Positions 1 through 6,876 of a stretch of DNA of 12,399 bases are shown here, piece after piece. Made by a program: the position numbers and the translations under genes. Location of the stretch: contig CALZJV010000127.1 in NCBI GenBank assembly GCA_945787595.1, forward strand, positions 1 through 12,399. Direction: 5' to 3'. Every line of letters starts with the position of its first letter. Position 1 is the stretch's first letter. This DNA is from an uncultured Desulfobacterales bacterium. Its GTDB lineage: Bacteria; Desulfobacterota; Desulfobacteria; Desulfobacterales; JAFDCJ01. The notes below the pieces were generated by a model, which worked only from the letters and a program-made list of their open reading frames with translations, had not been told where the DNA came from and did no database searches.

Positions 1-2
1 AG

Positions 3-110
3 CAAATGGTCGATCGAATGTATACGCGCAAACAGCTCTATGAATTGTTGGACTACAACGGGATGCTGGAACTGGAAGCCAAATTTGCAGGAAAAGTACT
101 GGAAAAGTAA
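3..110 (+). CDS. C-terminal tail of a truncated gene, possibly isocitrate lyase/PEP-mutase superfamily
   Basis: The frame is open from the window edge and ends in TAA at 108-110, giving 35 residues rich in charged helix-forming positions (it includes MYTRKQLYELLDYNG). The gene begins outside the window, so no catalytic motif is visible. The tail resembles by eye the C-terminal segment of isocitrate lyase/PEP-mutase superfamily lyases (PrpB, dimethylmalate lyase), where a short 'R-x-x-T-x-x-x-L/Y' stretch is followed by a final helix. A lyase of that kind would fit the PrpD and PrpF genes downstream, but this is weak pattern memory only. It is on the same strand as larA, 353 bases upstream of the chosen larA start, and is separated from it by a large inverted-repeat element. 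Confidence 0.5.
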   Translation, partial: QMVDRMYTRKQLYELLDYNGMLELEAKFAGKVLEK

Positions 111-185
111 CCATATGCTTGGTCAGGGACAAATTACTAAAGCGGCAATACATATTTAGACAGTTTATTAAAAGCAAAATGCTTT

Positions 186-419
186 TTCACCGCAGAGACG
201 CAGAGAGCGCAGAGGTATAATATTTATTTTCCTTTCGCCTGAGAGGCGCGAAAGGAAAAAACAAGCTGCCCTCCGGGCAAAACTGATTAATTTCATACTT
301 TTTCACATGAAAATTTGCCGTACTTCCCCCGAAGGTGGATTGGCGTTCTATGTTTGTCGCCCTCTCAGCGACAAACATAAAACACCTGCTCTCTGCGTAC
401 TTTGCGCCTCTGCGGTGAA
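186..419. repeat. Large inverted-repeat element with five internal hairpins
   Basis: Outer arms at 186-215 and 390-419 are imperfect inverted repeats, 25 of 30 positions matching. Each starts TTCACCGCAGAG at its outer end and is made of three roughly 8-base units of the type CGCAGAGA. Between the arms lie five hairpins. The first (227-238 with 248-259) and last (349-360 with 368-379) have perfect 12-bp stems; smaller ones are at 267-279, 300-313 and 323-334. The loop TGAGAGG at 240-246 is the exact reverse complement of the loop CCTCTCA at 361-367. No transposase is present. The element fills most of the gap before larA, ending 45 bases before its start. It could be a MITE-like element, a structured RNA, or both. 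Confidence 0.8.
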
Positions 420-452
420 CATATGTTTTAATAATGACTAATTCGTTAGTAA

Positions 453-458
453 AAGGAG
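453..458 (+). promoter_or_regulatory. Shine-Dalgarno site setting the larA start
   Basis: AAGGAG lies five bases before the ATG at 464. The earlier in-frame ATG at 434 has no comparable site and would add ten residues not expected in LarA. Confidence 0.8.
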
Positions 459-463
459 AAACG

Positions 464-1741
464 ATGCAGGTTGATCTTCCCTATGGGGCATCATCGCTTA
501 AGGTCGATGTGCCGGAAAATGCCCGGGTGGTTATCCCGCAGGAAATGCCCGGCATACCGGATGAACGGGGGGAAATCCGAAGGGCATTGGATCACCCCAT
601 CGGTACCGCTTCTTTGTCGCAACTGGCCAGGGGAAAATCGGATGCCGTGATTGTCATCGATGATATTACGCGCCCCGCTCCCAGTGAGCTGATGCTCGAA
701 GAACTGCTACAGGATCTATCACAGGCTGGAATAAAGGAAGACAACGTTACGGTTGTAATTGCCACCGGCAACCACCGTCCCAATGGCGATGAAGAAATCC
801 GGCAGATGATCGGCCGGGATCTGGCGTCCCGCCTGCGGGTGGTCAACCATGATTGTGGCAACAAAAGCTTACTGACGGATCTGGGACAAACGGATACGGG
901 TCTTCCGGTTTGGATCAACACGCTGGTCGCATCGGCTTCATTTACAATCGTGACCGGGCTGATTATGCCTCACCACGCCGCCGGTTACAGCGGCGGCCGA
1001 AAAAGTATCCTGCCGGGAGTGGCCGGACTGGAGACATTAAACCAGCATCACTCGCTTCCCATACGGCCCTATCACCCGGCTTTCGGGTGGATGAAGGGCA
1101 ATCCCTTTCATGAGGAGGCTGTCAAAGTTGCCCGCTCGGTGGGCGTCGACTTTGTTCTCAATGTGGTCAAGAACCCATGCGGACAGGTGGTGAAAGCAGT
1201 GGCCGGCGAACTTGAGTGCGCCCACGAACACGGGGTTTCCTTGTGCGAAAAAAACTGGCAACTGAACCTGCCCCATCCCTATGATATCGTGATTGTCAGC
1301 CCGGGGGGGTTTCCGAGGGATATCGATTTGCATCAGTCGCAAAAAGCCATGTCTGCTGCGGAAATGGTGATCGAAAAAGACGGGGTGATGGTTCTGGTTG
1401 CCGAGTGCCGGGACGGCATCGGTAAATATGCGGACTGGTTGAAGCAGGCCGGATCGCCCCGGGAGGTCATCGAACGGTTTGAATGTGAAGGGTTTACCAG
1501 GGATCATTCATCCAAAGCCTTTATGTGCGCAAGAGCACTGGAACATTATAGTGTCTATTTTTATTGCAGCGGCATCGATACCAGCGAGCTGGAGCAGATG
1601 TTTTTCCGTGCGGCTCAATCGCCACAGGAGGCTATCGACAAGGCCGTAAAGGAAAAGGGAACCAACGCGCGCGTGCTTGTCTTGCCCCAGGCGGTCAGTT
1701 GTGTCCCTCGCGTACTTGAATCAGAATCCGATGATCGCTAA
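464..1741 (+). CDS. larA: LarA-family nickel-dependent 2-hydroxyacid racemase/epimerase
   Basis: 425 residues, the usual length of lactate racemase LarA, a cytoplasmic enzyme that inverts 2-hydroxyacids through a nickel-pincer (pyridinium dithiocarboxylate) cofactor bound to a lysine. Key residues of L. plantarum LarA (H108, H174, K184, H200) have counterparts at H104 (TGNHRP), H170 (MPHHAAG), K180 (GGRKSILPG) and H196 (NQHHS). The spacings between the last three match exactly (10 and 16). DDITRP at 66-71 is also typical. The start at ATG 464 is chosen for its Shine-Dalgarno site. The superfamily includes malate, hydroxyglutarate, phenyllactate and sugar-acid enzymes, so lactate is not certain. 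The neighbouring decarboxylating dehydrogenase makes malate or a substituted malate an attractive guess. The cofactor genes larB, larC and larE are not in the window. Confidence 0.88.
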   Translation: MQVDLPYGASSLKVDVPENARVVIPQEMPGIPDERGEIRRALDHPIGTASLSQLARGKSDAVIVIDDITRPAPSELMLEELLQDLSQAGIKEDNVTVVIATGNHRPNGDEEIRQMIGRDLASRLRVVNHDCGNKSLLTDLGQTDTGLPVWINTLVASASFTIVTGLIMPHHAAGYSGGRKSILPGVAGLETLNQHHSLPIRPYHPAFGWMKGNPFHEEAVKVARSVGVDFVLNVVKNPCGQVVKAVAGELECAHEHGVSLCEKNWQLNLPHPYDIVIVSPGGFPRDIDLHQSQKAMSAAEMVIEKDGVMVLVAECRDGIGKYADWLKQAGSPREVIERFECEGFTRDHSSKAFMCARALEHYSVYFYCSGIDTSELEQMFFRAAQSPQEAIDKAVKEKGTNARVLVLPQAVSCVPRVLESESDDR

Positions 1742-1806
1742 AAGCGCCGCCGCCGGCCGTGAGTGTCCAGCCTGATCGTAGAAGAAACTTTGATGTTATT
1801 CGTTCA

Positions 1807-1946
1807 GCCACAAAGACACCAAAACACCAAGATTACAGTGAGATTTACTCATTCCATATCCATAATAGATATAGTAATAGACGATTCTCATTTCTGTAAT
1901 GATTTAAAATACATATCATCTCTTCGTGTCTTAGTGCCTTGGTGGC
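1807..1946. repeat. Inverted-repeat element with 8-base tandem arms
   Basis: Arms at 1807-1832 and 1921-1946 match as inverted repeats at 21 of 26 positions. Each reads GCCA followed by about three 8-base units such as CACAAAGA, CACCAAAA, CACCAAGA on the left and, in reverse complement, CACCAAGG, CACTAAGA, CACGAAGA on the right. The roughly 88-base interior is AT-rich with no gene. It fills most of the gap between larA and the dehydrogenase, and the short open frame across it (1763-1957) reads through repeat sequence and is not a believable gene. Function unknown; MITE-like by architecture. Confidence 0.75.
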
Positions 1947-1993
1947 AATACTGTTAATTTGAATGAAGTTTCATACGAGCGTTATTGGTTTAG

Positions 1994-1999
1994 AAAGGA
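1994..1999 (+). promoter_or_regulatory. Shine-Dalgarno site setting the dehydrogenase start
   Basis: AAAGGA lies eight bases before the ATG at 2008. The upstream in-frame ATG at 1963 abuts the repeat element, lacks such a site and would add 15 residues ahead of the normal N-terminal strand. Confidence 0.65.
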
Positions 2000-2007
2000 T
2001 CCCTGAA

Positions 2008-3087
2008 ATGAATACCTATCAAATTGTGGTGTTGTCCGGCGACGGTATCGGACCCGAGATTGTAGACGGTGCTCTGCAGGTGCTCGAGACCTTACAGAAA
2101 CAGGTGGGCCACTTCCACCTGGACTATCAGTTTTACGAGGCCGGTGCCGCCTGCTATCAAAACAGCGGCGAACCGATTTCGGCTCAGGCGCTAAAAGCGA
2201 TTGAAACGGCGGATGCCACTTTCAAGGGGCCGGCAGGGCTTCCCGACGTGCGTAAACCCGATGGAACTGAAGCCGGCATGCTGGGTGGCGTGTTGCGAAT
2301 CGGTTTCGACCTGTATGCCAATCTGCGGCCCGTCCGGCTTTTTCCCAACACGGCGACCCCCCTCAAGAAAAAGGTCGCGGACAGTATTGATTATTATTTC
2401 CTGAGGGAAAACACGGAAGGCCTGTATTTGTCCAGAGGTGTGGGCATCGTCACCAGCGAGGCAGTGGCCGACACATTGATGGTCACGCGCAAAGGGTGTG
2501 AACGGATTTCTCGTTTTGCCTTTAAGCTGGCCCAAAAAAAAAAGAGAGGCGCACCGAAGGATGGAAAACGGCGGGTCACCCTGATTGACAAAAGCAATGT
2601 ATTGAGAAGTTTTGCTTTTTTTCGAGAGATCTTTTTGAATGTTGCCCGTGAGACGCCTGAGATAGATGCTGAATGCTTGTATGCCGATGCGGCTTCCGCG
2701 GCCCTGGTGACACGTCCGGAGCATTTCCAGGTGGTGGTGACGGAGAATATGTTCGGAGATATCCTCAGCGATCTGGCCGGTGCTACCGTGGGGGGGCTGG
2801 GGATGTGCCCTTCGGCAAATATCGGTGACCGGCTGGCATATTTTGAGCCGATCCACGGTACGGCACCGGATATTGCCGGTAAAGGGATTGCCAATCCGGT
2901 CTCCCAGATTCGGGCCGCCGTAATGATGCTCGATTATTTAGGTGAATCGGAAGCTGCAGAAATGCTGGAAACAGCGGTCTGGCAGGCCTTTGAAAACAAA
3001 CGTATTGAATTGACGGCTGCCGGTAGTATTGACGGAAAAATGAAAACCGCGATCAAGGTTTTTCAGGATGAATTGAAGAAGGTTTGA
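2008..3087 (+). CDS. NAD-type isopropylmalate/isocitrate/D-malate family decarboxylating dehydrogenase
   Basis: 359 residues, the normal size for this beta-decarboxylating dehydrogenase family, which oxidises a (2R)-hydroxyacid bearing a 3-carboxylate and releases CO2. The glycine-rich start SGDGIGPEI is at about residues 10-18. Substrate and metal residues seen in Thermus IPMDH have counterparts: R97 and R107 (LRPVR), R133 and Y140 (RENTEGLY), K195 (DKSNVLR), D227, D251 and D255 (FGDILSD). HGTAPDIAGKG at 283-293, with D288, matches the NAD-binding signature rather than the NADP one. The substrate may be isopropylmalate, D-malate, isocitrate, homoisocitrate or a methylated analogue. No other leu genes are nearby, so leucine synthesis is not favoured. 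Residues 176-187 are lysine/arginine-rich and include a run of ten A bases at 2534-2543. Confidence 0.88.
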   Translation: MNTYQIVVLSGDGIGPEIVDGALQVLETLQKQVGHFHLDYQFYEAGAACYQNSGEPISAQALKAIETADATFKGPAGLPDVRKPDGTEAGMLGGVLRIGFDLYANLRPVRLFPNTATPLKKKVADSIDYYFLRENTEGLYLSRGVGIVTSEAVADTLMVTRKGCERISRFAFKLAQKKKRGAPKDGKRRVTLIDKSNVLRSFAFFREIFLNVARETPEIDAECLYADAASAALVTRPEHFQVVVTENMFGDILSDLAGATVGGLGMCPSANIGDRLAYFEPIHGTAPDIAGKGIANPVSQIRAAVMMLDYLGESEAAEMLETAVWQAFENKRIELTAAGSIDGKMKTAIKVFQDELKKV

Positions 3088-3289
3088 GCCGCCGGTTTGT
3101 ATCGTTTGGCGGTTGAAACATGCAAGCCTGATTTGGCATCCACCCACCCACCCCCACGTTATTGGATTTACGGATCGTCAAACGGGCGAGCTTTTCAGTC
3201 GATGACCCGTATGTCGTAAATTTGCGCAAGATCGACCGCAGATTTTCCCGTGGATGTCATGTGAAATATCCTGACCTCTAGCGATGGGT
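3088..3289. other. Gap between convergent genes
   Basis: About 200 bases lie between the dehydrogenase and prpD, which are transcribed toward each other. A weak stem, CCGCC with GGCGG, sits just after the dehydrogenase stop (about 3090-3114) and could contribute to termination, but it has no T-tract. A C-rich run of CCCA units is at about 3140-3156. The rest holds only a doubtful 21-codon frame on the minus strand, listed separately. Confidence 0.5.
3195..3260 (-). CDS. Doubtful small open frame downstream of prpD
   Basis: An ATG at 3260 opens a 21-codon frame (it begins MTSTGKSAVDLAQ) on the minus strand, about 30 bases downstream of the prpD stop. AGGA precedes it by eight bases. The bases around that AGGA (GGATATTT) repeat the bases at the very end of prpD (GGGATATTTTAA), which may reflect a small local duplication. 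I recognise no family, and a frame this short arises often by chance. It could also be the relic of a longer gene. Confidence 0.15.
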   Translation of the reverse strand: MTSTGKSAVDLAQIYDIRVID

Positions 3290-4798
3290 TTAAAATATCC
3301 CTCGCCGGTCTTTTTCGAAAGTCTTGATCCGGTCTGATGGCAATTGAACGTTGATCCTTTTGACTTTTTCAGCTTTCAGTTCAGGCAGCCCCTGGATCAA
3401 ATGCACGAATCGATCCCTTTCCGATGCTTCGATGAGCCCCTGGGTAAGCGTATCGAATTTGCCGATATACTGGGGCCGTTCAAAAGGCCGGGCGCCGGCC
3501 GGGTGGGCATCCGCCACGGCAATCTCATCTTCCAGGGTTTCAGAATTGTTAAAATGAATCACGACTTTGGCACCGAAAGATTTCTTGTCCGGGTCCGGAT
3601 CGTGATATCGCCGGGTCCATTGGGGGTCTTGCTGGGTGGAAATTTTATGCCAGAGTTTTACCGTGTCCGGCCTTGCGGCTCTTTGCGGCAGATAGCTCTT
3701 TACATGGTGCCAGTTTCCGTCCTGAAGCGCCACGGCAAAGATATACAGAATACTGTGATCCAGGGTTTCCCGGCTGGCCGTCGGATCCATTTTCTGAGGA
3801 TCGCCGGCGCCGGTGCCGATGACCGTATGCGTGTGATGGCTGGTGTAGATCACAATGCGGTCGATGTCATCGAAAGATGAGATCCGCTTGCGCATCCTGA
3901 ACGCCAGGTCAATCAGCGCCTGGGACTGATATTCAGCCGAGTGTTCCTTGGTATAAGACTCCAGTATTGCCCGTTTGGGCTCACCCGGTTGCGGTAGCGG
4001 TATCTGATATTCGGCCTCAGGACCGTCTAAGAGATAAGCCAGGATACTGTCTTCGCCCTCATATATCGGTGAAGGACTCTTTTCGCCCCGCATGGCCCGG
4101 TCCACCGCCTCGATGGATAACTTGCCGGCGTGTGCGGGTGCATATGCCTTCCAGCTTGATATCTCCCCTTTGCGGGACTGTCGCGTGGTACAGGTTACGT
4201 GCAAGGCCTGCTGTATGGCCTGGTAGACGATTTCAGTATCCAGCCCCATGAGCGTGCCGATGCCTGCAGCGGCCGACGGACCTAAATGCGCAATGTGATC
4301 GATTTTGTGCTTGTGAAGGCAGATGCCTTTGGTCAGGTTGATATGAACTTCATAGGCGGTCGCCAATGCTCGCACGACATCCTCTCCACTACGGCAGCAC
4401 TGCTGGGCCACAGCAAGGATCGGTGGAATGTTGTCGCCTGGATGGGCATAATCTGCAGCCAGAAAGGTGTCATGCATGTCCAGCTCGCGAACCGCTGTTC
4501 CGTTGGCCCATGCGGCCCATTCGGCCTCGACACACCGATCGTTGGGCAGACCAAATACAGTTGCGCCGCCGACTCTGGCATGGGCCAGGGCCTGAGAGCG
4601 TGCGTTGGCGGCCGGTCGGCGATTGATGGCGGCAATGGCAACGGACGCATTGTCGATGAACCGATTGATAATCATAGCGGTCACCTCAGGATCCACAGGC
4701 ACCCGGTCAGTTGCAATTCTGGCCAATTGCCAGGCAAGCTGAGACTCTTTAGGCAAAGACTCCTTGGATGCATACACACGAAGATGGTGATGGTACAT
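3290..4798 (-). CDS. prpD: 2-methylcitrate dehydratase, MmgE/PrpD family
   Basis: 502 residues from ATG 4798, close to E. coli PrpD (483). PrpD is an iron-independent cytoplasmic dehydratase that turns 2-methylcitrate into 2-methyl-cis-aconitate; the wider family includes cis-aconitate decarboxylase. Signature segments are [19 protein letters not shown] at 105-123, an [15 protein letters not shown] block at 208-222, [10 protein letters not shown] at 284-293 (the FHSQ-like helix of PrpD), and a C-terminus ending in RRGIF. The match extends over the full length and is closer to the PrpD type of Gram-positives than to the E. coli one. The start is uncertain: a GTG at 4837 would add 13 residues and neither site has a clear Shine-Dalgarno. 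No prpC, prpB or acnD is visible nearby, so another hydroxyacid or tricarboxylate is possible as substrate. It diverges from the transporter gene. Confidence 0.87.
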   Translation of the reverse strand: MYHHHLRVYASKESLPKESQLAWQLARIATDRVPVDPEVTAMIINRFIDNASVAIAAINRRPAANARSQALAHARVGGATVFGLPNDRCVEAEWAAWANGTAVRELDMHDTFLAADYAHPGDNIPPILAVAQQCCRSGEDVVRALATAYEVHINLTKGICLHKHKIDHIAHLGPSAAAGIGTLMGLDTEIVYQAIQQALHVTCTTRQSRKGEISSWKAYAPAHAGKLSIEAVDRAMRGEKSPSPIYEGEDSILAYLLDGPEAEYQIPLPQPGEPKRAILESYTKEHSAEYQSQALIDLAFRMRKRISSFDDIDRIVIYTSHHTHTVIGTGAGDPQKMDPTASRETLDHSILYIFAVALQDGNWHHVKSYLPQRAARPDTVKLWHKISTQQDPQWTRRYHDPDPDKKSFGAKVVIHFNNSETLEDEIAVADAHPAGARPFERPQYIGKFDTLTQGLIEASERDRFVHLIQGLPELKAEKVKRINVQLPSDRIKTFEKDRRGIF

Positions 4799-4874
4799 AG
4801 TAAAGATCCGGGTCCATAGGGCTCGGCTTTGGTCCACCCCGCAGAGGTGATATGGGTGATTACCTTTGCCAGCA

Positions 4875-4902
4875 GTGTTCAGGTGCCAGGTTTCAGGTGT
4901 TA
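4875..4902. repeat. Tandem array of four heptamers
   Basis: Four 7-base units follow each other: GTGTTCA, GGTGCCA, GGTTTCA, GGTGTTA. They share the pattern GGTNNCA with drift. I looked for an inverted partner elsewhere in this gap and found none, unlike the arrays at 8072-8176. It lies just upstream of prpD on the prpD side of the divergent region. Confidence 0.6.
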
Positions 4903-5067
4903 GCGCCGCCGATGGCCTGAAAGGTTTACCCGCCTCTGGAGGGCGGCCAGTTTAATCGAAAAAGAGACTTTGGTCTTACAGGGTCTCAAACAAGCATAAA
5001 AAACGAATATCGAATACCGTTTTCCGGTCTTTAAAGCAACCTTTATAAACCAGCAGTATACTCTGTG

Positions 5068-5097
5068 TTGACAATAGATTCCTCTATCAGATATTCT
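5068..5097 (+). promoter_or_regulatory. Candidate sigma-70 promoter for the transporter
   Basis: TTGACA at 5068-5073 is a perfect -35 box. TATTCT at 5092-5097, after an 18-base spacer, matches the -10 consensus at four of six positions. Transcription from here would give a leader of roughly 180 bases that includes the REPIN-like hairpin. This is a motif match only. Confidence 0.35.
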
Positions 5098-5151
5098 TTT
5101 AAAACGATCAATGCGCTTATCCGGTAGGTCCAAGTTACTAAAATAGACACC

Positions 5152-5210
5152 TGTGGGAGCGGCTTTCCAGCCGCGAATTAAAACGATCGCGGCTGGAAGC
5201 CGCTCCCACA
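5152..5210. repeat. REPIN-like pair of inverted REP sequences
   Basis: TGTGGGAGCGGC at 5152-5163 begins a 25-base arm ending at 5176. The 24-base arm at 5187-5210 is its reverse complement apart from one extra T, with a 10-base loop between. Each arm is itself a small hairpin (GCGGCT, then AGCCGC). GTGGGAGCGGC-type palindromes are the classic form of REP sequences mobilised by RAYT transposases; no RAYT gene is in the window. It lies 75 bases before the transporter start and would form a strong hairpin in that leader. Confidence 0.85.
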
Positions 5211-5285
5211 ATTTCCAATATACTTGTTTTTACCAGACACCCGGGTTGATGAAAACAAAACGAAAGTAATCATCAAGAGGAGAAG

Positions 5286-6713
5286 ATGGAAGATAAAACC
5301 AAACCTGAAGCTCACAAACGTGCTGATCCGGCAATGCTTGTCATGATGATCTTGGTTGTTTTATCTTTTATCCTGATGTTATCACCGGCACCGGCCGGTC
5401 TTTCGCGCGCGGGACAGAAGGTACTTGGCATTGCAATTATCGCGATTGGGCTCTGGGGCACTGAAGTGCTGCCCATCGGCGTTACGGGGATGCTGGTAGT
5501 CATATCGTTAATGGTTTCAGGGGGTGTGCCAAGCTATCAAGAAGCTTTGATCGGTTTTGCCAAACCGGTAGCCTATTTTCTCATCGCTGTTTTAACCATC
5601 GGTTTGGCGGTTCAAAAGAGCGGCCTTGCCGAACGGATCGCACGATTTTTCCTGCGGCATTCCCGCGCACGTCCGTTTGCTCTTTTTACTCACCTGCTTG
5701 CGGCTTTGCCTCTATTAACCCTGTTACTCCCTTCTGCAACAACCCGTTCAGGAATTCTGGTCCATGTTTATGAACAGGTGCTGATACTGAGTAAAGTGCC
5801 CAAAAAAGCGCCTTTGTCCAAAGCCATCATGATGGCTTTAAACTCAGTCAACCGTCTGGCATCAACTGCAATTCTTACCGGAGGTATTACACCAGTGGTG
5901 GCAGCGGCACTTGTGGGCGGCATGCCCTGGAGTCGCTGGCTGGTACTTATGCTCGTACCTTACCTGGCGCTACTTGTTTTTGGGGCGGTACTTATTTATG
6001 GCATTTATCATCGAGGCTTCAAGCAAAAAATGGAGGCGGTTGCGGTGGTTAATCCGAAGCCATTTTCAAAAATGGAAACCCGTACGGTAGTTATAACCTT
6101 AGGAGCCTCGGTGCTTTGGCTTACGGATGGGTTTCATCACATGGACCCATCATTACCCGCGTTGCTTGCCTGGACGTGCCTGTTGACACCCAAAATTGGC
6201 GTATTGACATGGAAGGAATTTGAGCACAATATCGGCTGGGCAAATTTTTTTGTCATCGCATCGTCAATGTCTTTGGCGAACGCTTTAATCAAAAGTGGTG
6301 CCGGTTTATGGCTCGCGAATTCGATTGTGTACAAAATTCCGGCATTGTCTCAATATCCGCTGCTGGTTGTCATTGTACTACTTTTTGCTGCTGCTCCAAT
6401 GCGCCTTTTAATTCCGAATATCACAGGATTTTTAGCCATCACGATTCCCATAGCGATGTCCATTGGAACGTCAACCGGTCTTAATCCAATCGTTTGCGGA
6501 CTTTTCGTAATGATCGCCGGCGACGCCGTTTTGTACTATCCTGCCCAAAGTGCGTCTTCTCTGGTGGTTTATGAACGAGGACATTTAACGGCAGCTGAAA
6601 TTTTTCGATTTGGTCTTTTGATGACATTTGTCGCTTTCATTGTCGTTCTGGTAGTTGCCATACCATACTGGTCAATAGTCGGGGAACCACTTGTTCAAGT
6701 AGCAGCAAGGTAG
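5286..6713 (+). CDS. DASS/SLC13-type di/tricarboxylate transporter
   Basis: 475 residues, mostly hydrophobic, with a short charged cytoplasmic N-terminus and about a dozen membrane spans beginning near residue 17. The two family hairpin signatures appear in degenerate form: PSATTRSG at 149-156 in place of the SNT-type motif (PSNTARxG in CitT/TtdT relatives), and PNITGFLAI at 377-385 in the second half. The arrangement fits the divalent-anion:sodium symporter family, which imports or exchanges succinate, malate, tartrate or citrate across the inner membrane. The ATG at 5286 follows AGAGGAG at 5276-5282. It diverges from prpD and is followed by the PrpF-type gene 163 bases later. It probably brings in the acid that the surrounding enzymes degrade; specificity is not readable. 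Confidence 0.85.
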   Translation: MEDKTKPEAHKRADPAMLVMMILVVLSFILMLSPAPAGLSRAGQKVLGIAIIAIGLWGTEVLPIGVTGMLVVISLMVSGGVPSYQEALIGFAKPVAYFLIAVLTIGLAVQKSGLAERIARFFLRHSRARPFALFTHLLAALPLLTLLLPSATTRSGILVHVYEQVLILSKVPKKAPLSKAIMMALNSVNRLASTAILTGGITPVVAAALVGGMPWSRWLVLMLVPYLALLVFGAVLIYGIYHRGFKQKMEAVAVVNPKPFSKMETRTVVITLGASVLWLTDGFHHMDPSLPALLAWTCLLTPKIGVLTWKEFEHNIGWANFFVIASSMSLANALIKSGAGLWLANSIVYKIPALSQYPLLVVIVLLFAAAPMRLLIPNITGFLAITIPIAMSIGTSTGLNPIVCGLFVMIAGDAVLYYPAQSASSLVVYERGHLTAAEIFRFGLLMTFVAFIVVLVVAIPYWSIVGEPLVQVAAR

Positions 6714-6777
6714 GATTTTACGGATCTATAACCGAAAAGAAGGCTCATCCACTGGGTGGTTATCGTTTTCAATTAAG

Positions 6778-6856
6778 TTTGGAGTGTTGGAGTAATGGCG
6801 TAATGGAGTAATGGTTGATAAGCTGGATGCTTCTTTACAGCACTCCAATACTCCAC
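6778..6856. repeat. Short inverted-repeat element with 8-base units in the prpF leader
   Basis: Four 8-base units (GGAGTGTT, GGAGTAAT, GGCGTAAT, GGAGTAAT) run from 6781 to 6812. An inverted pair of units lies at 6841-6856, with 14 of 16 positions pairing to the start of the left array. Between them AAGC and GCTT form a small stem. The array contains ATG-GCG-TAA and ATG-GAG-TAA, two mini-frames that start and stop at once. It ends 20 bases before the prpF start and so lies in its leader. Confidence 0.6.
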
Positions 6857-6860
6857 AATC

Positions 6861-6868
6861 GAAAGGAG
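6861..6868 (+). promoter_or_regulatory. Shine-Dalgarno site setting the prpF start
   Basis: GAAAGGAG lies eight bases before ATG 6877. The longer frame from 6811 would begin inside the repeat array and lacks family similarity over its first 22 codons. Confidence 0.85.
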
Positions 6869-6876
6869 TATCTTTA

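Larger units (their letters stand above)
4799..5285. other. Divergent intergenic region between prpD and the transporter
   Basis: This 487-base stretch contains no convincing gene. It carries a heptamer array (4875-4902), a two-unit CGAATAT/CGAATAC repeat inside a weak hairpin at about 5000-5023, a candidate promoter (5068-5097), and a REPIN-like double hairpin (5152-5210). It should hold the promoters of both flanking genes. Confidence 0.6.

Noticed and set aside
187..378. 63-codon minus-strand open frame before larA
   Set aside because: It lies wholly within the inverted-repeat element and reads through its hairpins; such repeat translations are typical spurious proteins.
186..419. CRISPR array
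   Set aside because: The repeats are 7-8 bases long without spacers, are inverted rather than direct across the element, and no cas genes are present.
434..463. Earlier ATG for larA
   Set aside because: The Shine-Dalgarno at 453-458 lies inside that longer frame and points to ATG 464.
1763..1957. 64-codon plus-strand open frame between larA and the dehydrogenase
   Set aside because: It spans both arms of the repeat element and has low-complexity composition with no family likeness.
3088..3120. Rho-independent terminator after the dehydrogenase
   Set aside because: The only stem is five base pairs with a long loop and no T-tract.
4900..5211. 103-codon minus-strand open frame upstream of prpD
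   Set aside because: Its start lies in the REPIN arm and the rest crosses the promoter-like region; no domain or ribosome site.
6811..6876. Earlier ATG for prpF
   Set aside because: It falls in the octamer array and has no ribosome site; the family N-terminus begins just after ATG 6877.
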